From assembly GCA_009691845.1 (NCBI GenBank), contig SIAJ01000030.1:1-55459 (forward strand): DNA of 55,459 nucleotides. The letters are read 5' to 3'. A program made the translations under genes and the position numbers. The stretch comes from Gemmataceae bacterium. GTDB lineage: Bacteria; Planctomycetota; Planctomycetia; Gemmatales; Gemmataceae. Under the pieces are notes generated by a model. That model saw nothing but the letters and a program-made list of their open reading frames with translations. It searched no databases and was not told where the DNA came from. Position 1 is the first letter of the stretch, and every line of letters starts with the position of its first letter. This document shows positions 8,167 through 18,370 of the stretch, in pieces.

Positions 8167-9510
8167 TCACCCAATCGCTTCCTTGATGATTGGCACATCC
8201 TCGCCAATCAATTTCACGGGCCGATTGGCGGGGGTTCGCACGACGGTGTCCGGATCGATGCCGAGCAAGTGGTACAGCGTGCGGCCAAAGCTTTCGACCT
8301 TGTAGAACTTGTCGGTCACGCGTTCGCCAAGCTTGTCCGTCGCACCGACAATGTTGCCGGCCTTGAACCCGCCGCCGGCCGCGAGAACGAACTGGGCGTA
8401 ATCCCAGTGATCGCGGCCTGCTCCCGCTGCCTTCGGGTTGTCGATCTTCGGCTTGCGACCCATTTCGCCGAGTGCGAGCACGATGGTCGATTCAAGCATC
8501 CCGCGTGCTTCGAGATCGTCGAGCAATGCAGACATCGCCGAATCGAACATCGGAATCTGCTGCTTGCCGGCCGTGAAGTTGTCGCCGTGCCAATCCCAGT
8601 AGCCGAGGTTGAAGTGAACCACGGGCACACCGGCTTCGACAAGTCGGCGCGCCAACAGGAAGTGGTGCGGGTTGCCCGAAGGATAGCGATTCTTCTTGTC
8701 CGGCATCAGCCGGCGATAGCGTTCGAGCGAGGCCGCCGGTTCCTTCGAAAGATCGAGAGCATTTCGCAATTTCGGCGAACGAAGCAGGTTGAACGCCGTC
8801 TGCTGATATTGATCGAGCCCGGAAATCAGTTCATCTTTCGTGTCTTGCGAACGAAGCCGGCTATCCAGGCTCTTCAATAGATCGGTGTTTTTGTCGAAGG
8901 CCGAGACTTCCAATTGTGGCGACAGCATCCGCGTGACGGCATCCTTGTCCTTCATCGGATCAAAGAGCAACGGCGAATGCGCTGGCCCGAGGAATGACCG
9001 GGCCAGCGCGTTGTGCGTGTGGACGTCCACTTCGCCGAGAGTCGCAAAGGTCGGCAGATCGGACGGGCCAGGCCTCAATTTGGAAACGGCACTGCCGTAC
9101 ATTGGAAACTCATCCGAGCCCGTCGTGAGTCGAGGATTGCCAGTGAGCCAGTAGAGCGGGGCCTGGCTATGATCGCCCGGCTTGTTCTCGGTGGTGACGG
9201 AACGAATGACGGTGTACTTGTTCGCTCGCTTGGCGAGTTCCGGCAGCAACTCGCCGACTTGCAGGCCGACAACGCTCGATTGAATCGGCTTGAACTGCCC
9301 ACGATATTCTTCGGGCGAGTTCGGCTTCATGTCGAACATATCGAGATGCGGAGGGCCTCCACCCATCCACACGACAATCATGCTCTTGGCCTTCGAGTTC
9401 GACCCCGGCGATGCCTGCGCCTTCAGCACATCGAGCATGCCAACGCCACAGAGACCGAGGCCGCCAGCACGGAGAAAGTCGCGACGATCGATGCGAGAGG
9501 ACACACTCAT
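8167..9510 (-). CDS. DUF1501 domain protein, Tat-exported
   Basis: A 447-residue protein starting at ATG 9510 with GGAG upstream. It opens with a twin-arginine leader (RRDFLRAGGLGLCGVGMLDV) and shows the DUF1501 body: MIVVWMGGGPPHLDMFDMKP, HSPLLFDPMKDKD, and near the end LGEMGRKPKI and HWDYAQFVLAAGGG. This fold belongs to the alkaline-phosphatase/sulfatase superfamily, but the reaction is unknown. Planctomycetes encode many copies, usually paired with a DUF1549/DUF1553 cytochrome-like protein. No such partner lies beside this one, and the gene stands alone. Confidence 0.9.
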   Translation of the reverse strand: MSVSSRIDRRDFLRAGGLGLCGVGMLDVLKAQASPGSNSKAKSMIVVWMGGGPPHLDMFDMKPNSPEEYRGQFKPIQSSVVGLQVGELLPELAKRANKYTVIRSVTTENKPGDHSQAPLYWLTGNPRLTTGSDEFPMYGSAVSKLRPGPSDLPTFATLGEVDVHTHNALARSFLGPAHSPLLFDPMKDKDAVTRMLSPQLEVSAFDKNTDLLKSLDSRLRSQDTKDELISGLDQYQQTAFNLLRSPKLRNALDLSKEPAASLERYRRLMPDKKNRYPSGNPHHFLLARRLVEAGVPVVHFNLGYWDWHGDNFTAGKQQIPMFDSAMSALLDDLEARGMLESTIVLALGEMGRKPKIDNPKAAGAGRDHWDYAQFVLAAGGGFKAGNIVGATDKLGERVTDKFYKVESFGRTLYHLLGIDPDTVVRTPANRPVKLIGEDVPIIKEAIG

Positions 9511-9598
9511 TGGCTGCTCCGAGAACCGACTTTGATGGAGATGATTATCTTACCCGACAATGGGATCTCAAGGGAAGACTTGGGGTACACTGAGCAGT

Positions 9599-9931
9599 AT
9601 GCCGACTTCCTATACCACGAACCCTCCCATCAACGACCAGAAGCCGGAAGACGTCCCGAAGCCAAGCGGCTGTCGTCCCGAGACCGTCGTCGCCGCCATT
9701 TGTGTATTGCTTCTATGGCCGTGGATCTGGGTCACTCGGCTCCAGTTACAATCGTTCTGGCTGGTAGTCTTGAGTCTGATCATCGGGATCGGCATAGGTT
9801 GCGGTATCTCTGGGATGCGACGCGGAGGTCGCAATAGTCGTATCTTGTCCGGCATGTGTGTGGCCATTTTACTTGTCGTCGGTGGCGGGTTCACGTTGCT
9901 CGTCCGCCTACTCCCGCTGTATTACCCCTAG
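9599..9931 (+). CDS. Small membrane protein, hypothetical
   Basis: A 110-residue protein if started at ATG 9599; an in-frame ATG at 9560 would add 13 residues. A polar N-terminus of about 30 residues precedes three hydrophobic segments (around VVAAICVLLLWPWIWV, FWLVVLSLIIGIGIGCGI and SGMCVAILLVVGGGFTLLV). No family is recognised. It is divergent from the DUF1501 gene and about 100 bases before the HtrA-like gene. Confidence 0.55.
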   Translation: MPTSYTTNPPINDQKPEDVPKPSGCRPETVVAAICVLLLWPWIWVTRLQLQSFWLVVLSLIIGIGIGCGISGMRRGGRNSRILSGMCVAILLVVGGGFTLLVRLLPLYYP

Positions 9932-10034
9932 AGAATTCTTCGAGCTTACCACACTCAGAGGGGAACTTCCTCCGTTGTTAGCAGGCTTCGCCAGGCGTAC
10001 AAAGATCAAAGTTCTCTTCGCGGGGTCGACTTAC

Positions 10035-11504
10035 ATGCCGCGTCTTCTGATTGCACTTTTGTTGATCGCCAGTGCGGGGCTCATTCGGGCGGAACCGCCG
10101 CCGGAAGCGGCCGCGTTGCAGCGGACGATGCACAAGATCATCGACGGCGCCGAGCCTTCCGTTGCCATGGTGCTGGTTTCGCGATCGGATAAATACAAGG
10201 AGTTGGGCGAAGGCCCAAGCGCGGCCGTACCGGGAAAACTCGGCACCTTCTTTCCCCCTCGTCTCCGAAATTTCCCACAACAGGACCTGATCCGCCGTCT
10301 CGATCTGGCGAATCCGGACACCATCCCCGAGGCGTATGGCTCCGGAGTGGTGATTGACGAGCGCGGTCTCATCCTCACGAACTTCCACGTCATCGATCGG
10401 GCCACGAAAGTGTTCGTCCGGCTACCGGGCCAAAATCGCGGGAGTTACGCGGATATCCTCGCTGCCGATGGCCGATCCGATCTGGCCATTCTGAAAATGC
10501 TCACTCCCCCGGCCGATTTGAAAGCTCTCAAGCCAGGCGATGGCGGCAAAGTTCGGAAAGGCGATTGGGCCATCGTGCTCGCCAATCCGTTCGCGACTGG
10601 CTTTCGCGATGGCAGTCCGAGTGCCTCCTGGGGCATCGTCTCCAATTTGCGCCGACGAATTCCCGGTCCCTCGGAGGAAGCCAAGCGGGCCAAGCCGCTC
10701 GCCCAGTACGCGACCCTCATTCAGACCGACGCCCGACTCAATCTCGGTTGCTCCGGCGGAGCGCTCTTGAACATCGAAGGGGAGTTGGTCGGCTTGACCA
10801 CATCCCTCGCAGCCCTGACGGGCGGCGAAACGGCCGGCGGTTATGCCATCCCATTCGACACGAACGTCCGCAAGATGATCGAGATTCTCAAGCGTGGCGA
10901 AGAAGTCGAATACGGCTTTCTCGGTGTCACCGTGAGTCCCCCTGAAGTCCGAACGCATCCACAGGGCGTGGTCGTCGCCGATGTCGCACCGGGCCTACCC
11001 GCCATTCGGTCCGGGATTCGAGCGAACGATATTATCACGGCGATCAATGGAATTCCGGTTCGCGAGCAGGAGGATTTGTTTCTCAACATTAGTGCCGCAC
11101 TCGCCGGAACCGTGGCCGAGGTCGAACTTCTGCGGAACGGCGTACCACGAAAATTCTCGGTCCGTCTCGCCAAGTCCAGCCACAACGAAACCGTGATCGC
11201 GTCCAGTCGGCCCGGGCCCGTGTTCGGCCTGCGCATCGATTATTCGAGCACACTCTCGCTCGATAGCAATCCGCCCGAAGGCGTGCTGGTTCGCGATCTC
11301 GATGTGGGCTCGCCGGCCGAGAAACACTTGAAGGAATGGTCCGACCGATCCCGGCTGATCGTCGTGGCCGTCGATGGCCAATCCGTGCCGACGCCGAGCG
11401 AGTTCTACAAGTTCGCGGCCGGCAAGAAATCAATCACGCTTGACATCGTCGAGGCCATCCGCGACCCGGATTCCTCTCAAAAGAAAAGGATCACACTCCC
11501 GTGA
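10035..11504 (+). CDS. HtrA/DegP-like trypsin-type serine protease with PDZ domains
   Basis: I take ATG 10035 as start because it opens a clean signal peptide (MPRLLIALLLIASAGLIRAE); the frame is open further upstream. The trypsin-2 domain has the triad His in LTNFHVID, Asp in RSDLAILK and Ser in LGCSGGALL. A Cys replaces the usual Asn before the Ser. A first PDZ domain follows (GFLGVTVSPPEV, then GLPAIRSGIRANDIITAING). A second, more diverged PDZ-like region covers the last 110 residues. The protein should be periplasmic and act in protein quality control. The next gene starts inside its stop codon, so the two are translationally coupled. Confidence 0.88.
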   Translation: MPRLLIALLLIASAGLIRAEPPPEAAALQRTMHKIIDGAEPSVAMVLVSRSDKYKELGEGPSAAVPGKLGTFFPPRLRNFPQQDLIRRLDLANPDTIPEAYGSGVVIDERGLILTNFHVIDRATKVFVRLPGQNRGSYADILAADGRSDLAILKMLTPPADLKALKPGDGGKVRKGDWAIVLANPFATGFRDGSPSASWGIVSNLRRRIPGPSEEAKRAKPLAQYATLIQTDARLNLGCSGGALLNIEGELVGLTTSLAALTGGETAGGYAIPFDTNVRKMIEILKRGEEVEYGFLGVTVSPPEVRTHPQGVVVADVAPGLPAIRSGIRANDIITAINGIPVREQEDLFLNISAALAGTVAEVELLRNGVPRKFSVRLAKSSHNETVIASSRPGPVFGLRIDYSSTLSLDSNPPEGVLVRDLDVGSPAEKHLKEWSDRSRLIVVAVDGQSVPTPSEFYKFAAGKKSITLDIVEAIRDPDSSQKKRITLP

Positions 11505-12328
11505 GCTTCCGCTACGCCATCTGCAACGAAACCTATCTGGACACACCGCACGAGAAAGTCTGCGAAGCAGTCGCGGCCACCGGCTACACGGGCCTCGAAC
11601 TCGCTCCGTTCACGTTCGCCTCGCGAATTACCGATGTTTCGGCTGCCCGAAGACGTGAAATTCGCCAGCAAGCCGAAGCCGCCGGGCTTTCAATTCTCGG
11701 CCTGCACTGGTTGCTGGCGAAGACCGAGGGGCTCATGCTCACCTCGGCCGATGCGGAAGTTCGCAAACGGACCGGGCTGTATCTCGCCGAGTTGGCGAAG
11801 TGCAGCCGAGACATGGGCGGTCACCTGCTCATTCTCGGCTCGCCGATGCAACGGCGCATCCCCGAAGGTGCCACGCTGGCTCAGGCCGAGGACTACGCAC
11901 TCGACACGTTGCGACATGCCTTGCCCGAAATAGAACGGCAGCGCGTGTACCTCTGCCTGGAACCGTTGGCCCCGCCGGAAGCAAACTTCATGCTCACGGC
12001 CGCGGAAGGCAAGTCGATCATGGATCGGCTGCAAAATCCGTGGGTGAAATTGCATCTCGACGTGAAGGCCATGTCTTCCGAAGGCAGGCCGGTGCCGGGC
12101 ATTATCCGCGAGTTCGCACCCGTGATGCAGCACTTCCATGCGAACGACCCGAACCTTCGTGGCCCAGGTTTCGGGAAGACGGACTTCGTGCCGATCTTTC
12201 AGGCTCTGAAGGATGTGAAATACGACGGCTGGGTTTCGGTAGAAGTATTCGACTACACGCCCGACCCGGACACGATCGCCCGCGAAAGTCTGCGCTACAT
12301 GCGCGAGTGCGAGGCGAAGGTGGCGTGA
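11501..12328 (+). CDS. Sugar phosphate isomerase/epimerase-like TIM barrel
   Basis: A 275-residue protein starting with GTG at 11501, overlapping the protease stop by four bases (GTGA). It belongs to the AP-endonuclease-2-like barrel family: CEAVAATGYTGLELAPFTF, ILGLHWLLAKTEG, LEPLAPPEANFM, KLHLDVKAMSSEG, HFHANDPN and YDGWVSVEVFDYTPDP. The Glu/Asp/His positions of the metal site are present. It has no signal peptide. The substrate is not predictable. Coupling to a periplasmic protease is unusual for this family and probably only reflects operon position. Confidence 0.85.
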   Translation: MSFRYAICNETYLDTPHEKVCEAVAATGYTGLELAPFTFASRITDVSAARRREIRQQAEAAGLSILGLHWLLAKTEGLMLTSADAEVRKRTGLYLAELAKCSRDMGGHLLILGSPMQRRIPEGATLAQAEDYALDTLRHALPEIERQRVYLCLEPLAPPEANFMLTAAEGKSIMDRLQNPWVKLHLDVKAMSSEGRPVPGIIREFAPVMQHFHANDPNLRGPGFGKTDFVPIFQALKDVKYDGWVSVEVFDYTPDPDTIARESLRYMRECEAKVA

Positions 12329-12390
12329 TTTGCGCCCGTGTGGCACGGTCCTCCACGTCGTCGGCGCGGAGATCTCAGGCAGATGGCAGC

Positions 12391-13878
12391 CTAAAGCTGT
12401 GTCTCCGCGATCTCCAGCGCCCGCAACAGCCCTTTCGCTTTATTCAAGGTTTCCTGGTACTCGCTTTCCGGATCGCTGTCTGCCACGAGGCCGGCCCCGG
12501 CTTGCACATAGGCCGTTTGCCCCTGGACGACCATGGTTCGCAGGGCGATGCACGTATCCATGTTGCCGGTGAAATCGACGTAGCCGACGGCCCCACCATA
12601 CGGCCCGCGGCGATGCGGTTCCAGTTCGTCGATGATCTGCATCGCACGCACTTTCGGAGCGCCCGACAGGGTCCCTGCCGGCAAACACGCACGCAACGCA
12701 TCGAACGAACTCTTGCCGGGTTCGAGCCGACCGGTCACCGTGCTTGAGATGTGCATCACATGGCTATAGCGCTCCACGGTGAGCAGGTCGCTCAGTTCCA
12801 CGCTGCCGAATTTCGCCACCCGGCCAACATCGTTGCGGCCAAGATCGACGAGCATGATGTGCTCGGCCCGTTCCTTCGGGTCTGCGATCAGTTCATCCGC
12901 GAGCGCCTTGTCCTCCTCGGCAGTCGCTCCGCGTTTTCGCGTGCCGGCCAGAGGACGAATGGTGACGACATCGCCTTCCACACGCGTCATGATTTCGGGC
13001 GATGCACCAACGAGCGTGGTCGGCCCGGCCTTCACGTAGAACATGAACGGCGACGGGTTGACCACGCGTAGTGCTCGATAAATATCGAATGGCCGGGCCT
13101 TGGTGTTCGCCTGCATACGCTGGCTGAGCACAACCTGGAAGATGTCGCCGGCGTTGATGTACTCCTGGCACTTCACCACGGCGGCCATGTATTGCTCGCG
13201 CGTGAAGTTCGATTGATGCGGGATCGTCACCGGCCCGCGTGGGTCGATGTCCGTCATTTGCAAATCGGCTACGCCCTGTTGCAAGCGCTCGACCAGGCGA
13301 TCGATTTTCGCACACGCGTCGTCGTAGCACTGGCGCAGATTGATTGGATCAATGTGGGCATGAGCCACGGCGGCCACGGTCTTGTCGATGTGATCGAAGA
13401 CCGCCATGCAATCGTAAAACGCGAACGACAGATCGGGCAAGCCGCGATCGTCCTCCGGGGCGTTCGGCAAATGTTCGACATAGCGAACCGTGTCGTACCC
13501 CGCATAGCCCACGGCCCCGCCGCAAAAGCGTGGCAAGCCGGGCACGCTCGGTGCCCGATACTCCTTGAGCTTTTCCTCCAGAAGCCGCAACGGATCGGCG
13601 TGCGTCGATTCCTGCTTCGGTCCCTTGTCCGCCTGCGTGACCACCCGTTGACCAAATGCTTCGATGCGGAAGAACGGCCTGCTGCCGACGAAACTGTAGC
13701 GGCCCATGCGCTCGCCGCCGACAACGCTCTCGAACAGGAAGGCCCAGTCCCCTTCCTGGACCTTGCAAAAGGCGCTAACGGGAGTGAGCGAATCGCCGAG
13801 AAGCTGGCGATACACCGGCACGACCGTGTGACCCACGGCCAGTTGCTTGAACTCATCGAAGGAAGGAAAGTAACGCAA
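12391..13878 (-). CDS. trpE: Anthranilate synthase component I
   Basis: TrpE converts chorismate and ammonia (from TrpG) to anthranilate. I choose the TTG at 13878, with GGAG seven bases upstream, because it gives the usual TrpE beginning (RYFPSFDEF) and 495 residues. The frame stays open to 14088, but that extension is unlike TrpE. The tryptophan-binding region [17 protein letters not shown] is intact, so feedback inhibition is likely. The chorismate-binding core is complete: [72 protein letters not shown] and GGAVGY. No trpG or other trp gene is adjacent. Confidence 0.95.
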   Translation of the reverse strand: MRYFPSFDEFKQLAVGHTVVPVYRQLLGDSLTPVSAFCKVQEGDWAFLFESVVGGERMGRYSFVGSRPFFRIEAFGQRVVTQADKGPKQESTHADPLRLLEEKLKEYRAPSVPGLPRFCGGAVGYAGYDTVRYVEHLPNAPEDDRGLPDLSFAFYDCMAVFDHIDKTVAAVAHAHIDPINLRQCYDDACAKIDRLVERLQQGVADLQMTDIDPRGPVTIPHQSNFTREQYMAAVVKCQEYINAGDIFQVVLSQRMQANTKARPFDIYRALRVVNPSPFMFYVKAGPTTLVGASPEIMTRVEGDVVTIRPLAGTRKRGATAEEDKALADELIADPKERAEHIMLVDLGRNDVGRVAKFGSVELSDLLTVERYSHVMHISSTVTGRLEPGKSSFDALRACLPAGTLSGAPKVRAMQIIDELEPHRRGPYGGAVGYVDFTGNMDTCIALRTMVVQGQTAYVQAGAGLVADSDPESEYQETLNKAKGLLRALEIAETQL

Positions 13879-14082
13879 GCGTGGCTCCGAGGCAGAATGT
13901 TCACAGATTGATTTATGCTGCTCACCGTGCAAATCGAGACTAACCCGACGCGTAAACGAGACCACGGTTCCCAAGCCATCGACCCCGAAGCGATCGCCGA
14001 GCATCCGCAGGCCCGCGAGCGTTTGGTACACGAAAGCTCGCCACGCAAAGCTCAACGGATTGGGGAATTTCTCAGGGAGTAG

Positions 14083-14127
14083 CCGCACTCCCCCGAGTGC
14101 GGGTTTTCCGCGTTCTGACGAACGCGG
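14083..14127. repeat. Two adjacent perfect 8-bp hairpins
   Basis: CCGCACTC/GAGTGCGG (loop CCCC) followed by GTTTT, then CCGCGTTC/GAACGCGG (loop TGAC). They lie in the divergent space between trpE and the NtrC-like gene, so they are not an obvious terminator of either. Confidence 0.6.
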
Positions 14128-14170
14128 CTACATTGAGTCTATCTCCTACACATGTAAGACGATCCTTGCC

Positions 14171-15493
14171 ATGTCCGAACCCACTGCCGACTCCGCCACC
14201 CGCGGTTCCTGGACCGCGCTCTTCCAGCAAACGAGCGGGGCCATCTTTCTTCTCAATCCACGACGCCGGATTCGCTACGTCAATCGCGCATTCGAAAAAC
14301 TCGCGCACACGAAGGCCGACCTCGTACTTCACGAATACTGCCATCCGCGCAAGATTCAGAAAGACCTTCCCGCAACTCGTCGAGCGCTCCTGCAAACCTT
14401 GGCGCCGCCAGCGGAAGTTTTTGCGGGCCGCGTGGTTCGTGTTCGCCGGCCTGTTCCCCCCGCCAAGCTCGGCCCGCCCTGGTGGGAGATTACGTTTCTT
14501 CCACTTCGCGAAGGCGACAAGACTCTCGCCATCCTTGGGGTCATCGAGCCGATTGGACAACCCGCTTCCACCGCCCACGGCAAAGGCCTTCCGGAATCGC
14601 TCATCGCTCTCAGACAAAGCGCGATCGAGCGCTTCCCGCTCTCGCTCTTCGCTGGCGAACGCCCGGAACAGCGGCGGCTTCATGCTCAGGCGGAACTCGC
14701 CGCGAACAGCCATGCACCCGTTTGGATCATCGGCGGGCCGGGCACCGGTAAAGAAACTCTCGCCCGGGCGATTCATTATCACGGCATCACCCGCGAACTC
14801 GCCTTTACCACCATCGATTGTGCCGGCCTGCAACCGTATCTCATTCGCAGCTTGCTGGCCGGGCACAACGGCCTCGTAGAAACCGGTCGCATTGGCACGC
14901 TTTATCTCAAAGAGCCCGAAGCTCTTCCACTCGACCTTCAGACCGAGATCATCGAGTGGGGCGAACTCCTGGAAGGGGAGTGCCGCATCGTCGTGGGTAC
15001 GACGGGGGCAGCCGGGATTTCGAACGATTTTCGTGCGGTCTTTGGCATCGTCGAGATTCAATTGCCCAACCTCGCCGAACAAGTGGAAGATTTGCCGCGT
15101 TTGGTCGCGAACCTGACCGAATCCGAGATCGCGTGCGACGTGCTCGACTTGTTATCGAATCATCCTTGGCCCGGAAATCTCGGTGAATTTCGCGATGTGA
15201 TCGCGAGCGCAGCCCGACGTTCGAACGGAAGCCGAATTGAGATTTCACATCTGGCCCACGCTCTCCGACTGTCGGCAACCCATGCGAAGGCCGCCGCAAA
15301 CATCGTCAAGCCGCCGCCTGCCCCGAAACTCGATGATGTGCTGGAACAGGTCGAACGCCGGATGATCGCCCAGGCGCTGCGAAAAACCAAAGGGGACCAA
15401 ACCGCCGCTGCCGAGTTGCTCGGCATCTTTAGAAATCGCCTGATTCGCAGGATCAAGGCGCTGGGCATCAACGACGACCCAACGCCCTCCTGA
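14171..15493 (+). CDS. NtrC-family-like regulator with PAS domain and degenerate AAA+ domain
   Basis: A 440-residue protein starting at ATG 14171. Residues 10-120 form a PAS-like sensor (FQQTSGAIFLLNPRRRIRYV). Residues 170-370 are a sigma-54-activator-type AAA+ domain with Walker A GGPGTGKE and the WPGNLGEFRDV box. The C-terminus is a Fis-type helix-turn-helix (GDQTAAAELLGIFRNRLIRR). The GAFTGA loop that contacts sigma-54 is missing (LLAGHNGLVE stands there), and Walker B reads GTLYLKEPEAL, with Lys where an Asp is expected. It probably cannot remodel sigma-54 polymerase. It may act as a simple DNA-binding repressor or activator. Confidence 0.8.
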   Translation: MSEPTADSATRGSWTALFQQTSGAIFLLNPRRRIRYVNRAFEKLAHTKADLVLHEYCHPRKIQKDLPATRRALLQTLAPPAEVFAGRVVRVRRPVPPAKLGPPWWEITFLPLREGDKTLAILGVIEPIGQPASTAHGKGLPESLIALRQSAIERFPLSLFAGERPEQRRLHAQAELAANSHAPVWIIGGPGTGKETLARAIHYHGITRELAFTTIDCAGLQPYLIRSLLAGHNGLVETGRIGTLYLKEPEALPLDLQTEIIEWGELLEGECRIVVGTTGAAGISNDFRAVFGIVEIQLPNLAEQVEDLPRLVANLTESEIACDVLDLLSNHPWPGNLGEFRDVIASAARRSNGSRIEISHLAHALRLSATHAKAAANIVKPPPAPKLDDVLEQVERRMIAQALRKTKGDQTAAAELLGIFRNRLIRRIKALGINDDPTPS

Positions 15494-15498
15494 TCGCA

Positions 15499-16227
15499 TT
15501 ACTTCACGGTCGTCAGCTGGTCTTCCTTCGGGAACGTCTCGATTTTCAGCCCCTTGAAGTGCAGTTCTTGCGGCACGCCGTTCGAGTGCAACTGCAAGCC
15601 AATCGGGCCTTCCTTCACCAAGTCCGGCATGGGATCACGCCAGTCCAGCACGGCCTTGCCATTCACGGCGAAGCGAATGCGGTTGCCTTGAGCCAGGATT
15701 TCCATGTCGTTCCAGCCGTGCTGCTTGCCGGCCTTGATGGCCAGGTCGCGAACCGCTTGGCTCTGATTAATGCCACCCGCACGACGGTACAAATCCCACA
15801 GGCCGTAGCCGGTCGGGAACATGACCAGTTGACCCTGATAGGTGAACTCGGCCTTCTCCTTCGCGGCATCCTTAACTTCCTTCGGCACATGCACCGAGCC
15901 CCAAATCGCGATGCCGGAGTGCATTTCGGACTCGACCAGCTTGGCCGAGAACGTCAACCGGAAATCGCTGTACTTCTTCTTGGTCACGAGATAGGTGCTG
16001 ATGGCCAACGGCTTGGTGTTCTTGGCGACGATCAAGCCTTCCTTGACCGACCACAAATCCGTGTAGCCTTCCCAACCGTCGAGCGTCTTGCCATCGAAGA
16101 GTTCGATGGTCTCGGATTTTCCTTCACGCGGTGGCACGACTGGCACCTCCTTCGCGGGTTCTTTCTTGGCCTGCCCGAGAGCGAGGCCCGTTGTGAGCAG
16201 GGCGAGAATCAAAGCTGGTGTACGCAT
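15499..16227 (-). CDS. Secreted DUF1080 (3-keto-disaccharide hydrolase-like) protein
   Basis: The start at ATG 16227 follows GGAAGG and opens a signal peptide (MRTPALILALLTTGLALGQA); the frame is open to 16326. The mature protein is a concanavalin-like DUF1080 domain: IELFDGKTLDGWEGYTDLW, ARLVES-like SGIAIWG, YGLWDLYRRAGG, HGWNDMEI and FAVNGKAVLDW, ending LQLHSNGVPQELHFKGLKI. Members of this family include hydrolases of 3-keto sugars, and planctomycetes carry many copies. It ends six bases from the convergent regulator gene. Confidence 0.88.
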   Translation of the reverse strand: MRTPALILALLTTGLALGQAKKEPAKEVPVVPPREGKSETIELFDGKTLDGWEGYTDLWSVKEGLIVAKNTKPLAISTYLVTKKKYSDFRLTFSAKLVESEMHSGIAIWGSVHVPKEVKDAAKEKAEFTYQGQLVMFPTGYGLWDLYRRAGGINQSQAVRDLAIKAGKQHGWNDMEILAQGNRIRFAVNGKAVLDWRDPMPDLVKEGPIGLQLHSNGVPQELHFKGLKIETFPKEDQLTTVK

Positions 16228-16430
16228 GGCTTCCTTCCAGTGAGGGGAGAGTTCGAGCAAGGACCATTTAGGTGGTTCAGTGTATCCACTGCGACCAGAG
16301 TAGTCCTTGCGACGAACCAACTTCACGGCAAAGTTCGCAAGCGAGGTCGAGGGACCGAGTTGATGTGGGTATCATCTGAAGGGATGGGCGAAGCACTCGA
16401 GTCCGCATCGACTGGAGTGCTCCGGTCGTC

Positions 16431-18158
16431 TCAGGATCGACTCGAGCTAAACAGCCAGGCGGTGCTCCGTCCGCGCGGGGCCGGGGACCCAGCCGGTAGC
16501 GTCTTGATAATCATGCTCGAGTAATTGTTGCGCACAACTTCTTCGGCTTCCAAACCAGACACCGAGGCTCGGAACACGAACGCATCAGCCCGAAGGGCCC
16601 GCACCCGAATTCGGACAATCGCCTCCGCGCCTGCTGCCAGAGTACCGAGTGTCATGCTCTTCGTCGTTTCGTCCCATTTCACGCCCGGGCCATCCGTTCG
16701 CACATATCGATAGCCCTCCGGCAGCGGCAAGGCGAGGACCACGTTCGTCGCGTCCTTCATCCCAACATTCGCCACGCCATACGTCAGCACGATCGTGCCA
16801 CCGACGTTCACCTGCGAGAGGTTGGCCGATTGCCGAAGTCGCAGGTCCACGCTCGGTGTTTCGCCAAAGTTCGTGGTATTCGTCGTGCCGGTCACGAGGG
16901 CCTGGGTGAACCAGTTTGCCGTCGTGTTTCGGTATCCTACGGGCTGATTCAGTTGTGTGACGGCGTAGGTACCGGCCGGCAACGAGCCGAATTCGTAATA
17001 CCCACTGGCGTTGGTGGTGGTGGTGAATACCCCGGCCGGTCCGACCGCGCGAATTCGAACCTTGGCCAGGCCTGCCGTATCCTCTGCGTCGATTGTGCCA
17101 TTCCCATTCCGATCGACGAAGACTCGGCCCGTCAGTTGCGTCGCGCGGAACAGACCGAAATCGACATTGCTTTCCATCGAGTCTTGAGCGCCCACCGTTA
17201 ACGCCATCGAGCGAACCGTCCCATTCGACCAGGTTCCGTTGTCGTCGCCGTCCACGAGCGACCGATCGGGATCGAGTACGTTGGCACCCTCAAACTGTCC
17301 GGGTCCATCCGGGCCGGTTTTCCCCGTACTACTGGCGAAACCGACCAGCGTGCCGCTCGCCTCGAATTGAGTGCCCGCAATCTCGACGATGTAGGTCCCA
17401 GCCAACACGTCCGTGAAGGCGTAGCGGCCATCGGCCGCGGAGACGGTCGTCGCGATGACTTGCGTGCCCGTTTGGTCGAGCAGACGCAACACCACATTGC
17501 CGAGGCCCGCTTCCTTCGGATCGCGCGTGCCGTTATTGTTCGCGTCGTGCCAAACGAGATTGCCGATCGACCAAACCGGTGCGTAACCGACATCGAACTG
17601 CCTGTAGTTTTCATCCTGCCCGGTGGTCAGATCGAATTGGACGCTGGACGTGCCAAGCACGGCATCCGAGTCTCTCAGCTCGTCGTAATAGCCCGAGCCC
17701 TGATTGGCGAGAGTGGGCCGCAGTCCCGCCAAGGCGGGTTGATGATTCGCAATCCGAATTTGGTAGCTGGTATCGGCTTTCAGACCGTCGTCGCTGAGAC
17801 TCGTTGTTCCGTTATCCACGTTCCAGTCGTTGAAGGCGTAGCGGCCGAGCGGGTTGGAGAGTGTGCTGCCAACGAGGACATTGCCCTGAAAGAGTTGCAG
17901 CGTCACATTGCCGATGCCCGACTCGCCCGAATCTTGAAAGCCGTTGCTATTGCGATCGAGCCAAACGCGATCGCCGATCTGTGGATAAGGGGCGCGCGGT
18001 GCCGCTGCCTGCACAATATCGGCCGTCGGCAGTTCGACGCCGGCTCCAGCGGGCACCGTTCGCTCTTCAAGCGGATGCACGCCGAGACGAGACCAGCGAA
18101 CTGTTCGCGGACCCGGGATGGAAACGACAAGGCGAAGAATCCATTCGAGCCAAGCCAT
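16431..18158 (-). CDS. Secreted surface protein with SdrD-B-like and DUF11 domains
   Basis: I choose ATG 18158 with GGGAG nine bases upstream, giving about 575 residues. The N-terminus holds a short basic region and the planctomycete-style segment HPLEERTVPAG, often seen at the start of large exported proteins of this phylum. Three SdrD-B/Cna-B-type beta domains follow: IGDRVWLDRNSNGFQDSGES, IGNLVWHDANNNGTRDPKEA and LTGRVFVDRNGNGTIDAEDT, each with Asp/Asn-rich putative calcium loops. A DUF11-type domain closes the protein (LRLRQSANLSQVNVGGTIVL, then MTLGTLAAGAEAIVRIRV). It is divergent from 18371-19984, which is also secreted. Confidence 0.8.
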   Translation of the reverse strand: MAWLEWILRLVVSIPGPRTVRWSRLGVHPLEERTVPAGAGVELPTADIVQAAAPRAPYPQIGDRVWLDRNSNGFQDSGESGIGNVTLQLFQGNVLVGSTLSNPLGRYAFNDWNVDNGTTSLSDDGLKADTSYQIRIANHQPALAGLRPTLANQGSGYYDELRDSDAVLGTSSVQFDLTTGQDENYRQFDVGYAPVWSIGNLVWHDANNNGTRDPKEAGLGNVVLRLLDQTGTQVIATTVSAADGRYAFTDVLAGTYIVEIAGTQFEASGTLVGFASSTGKTGPDGPGQFEGANVLDPDRSLVDGDDNGTWSNGTVRSMALTVGAQDSMESNVDFGLFRATQLTGRVFVDRNGNGTIDAEDTAGLAKVRIRAVGPAGVFTTTTNASGYYEFGSLPAGTYAVTQLNQPVGYRNTTANWFTQALVTGTTNTTNFGETPSVDLRLRQSANLSQVNVGGTIVLTYGVANVGMKDATNVVLALPLPEGYRYVRTDGPGVKWDETTKSMTLGTLAAGAEAIVRIRVRALRADAFVFRASVSGLEAEEVVRNNYSSMIIKTLPAGSPAPRGRSTAWLFSSSRS

Positions 18159-18370
18159 GGCAAGCATCTCCCATCGACAAAAGATTTCCCAATTCGCCCA
18201 ATCCTCGATCGTGGGGAGACTGTCAAGGCGAGATTGCCAAAAAGTCATCTTGCATCCACAAGAATGTTGCGGTATCGCCCCATCACATCGGAACATCATT
18301 TGGGAAATCCGCGCCGCTGCATCGGGGGATGCGTGTGGCACGGCGTCCGAAAACGGGGGGGGGTAATCTC

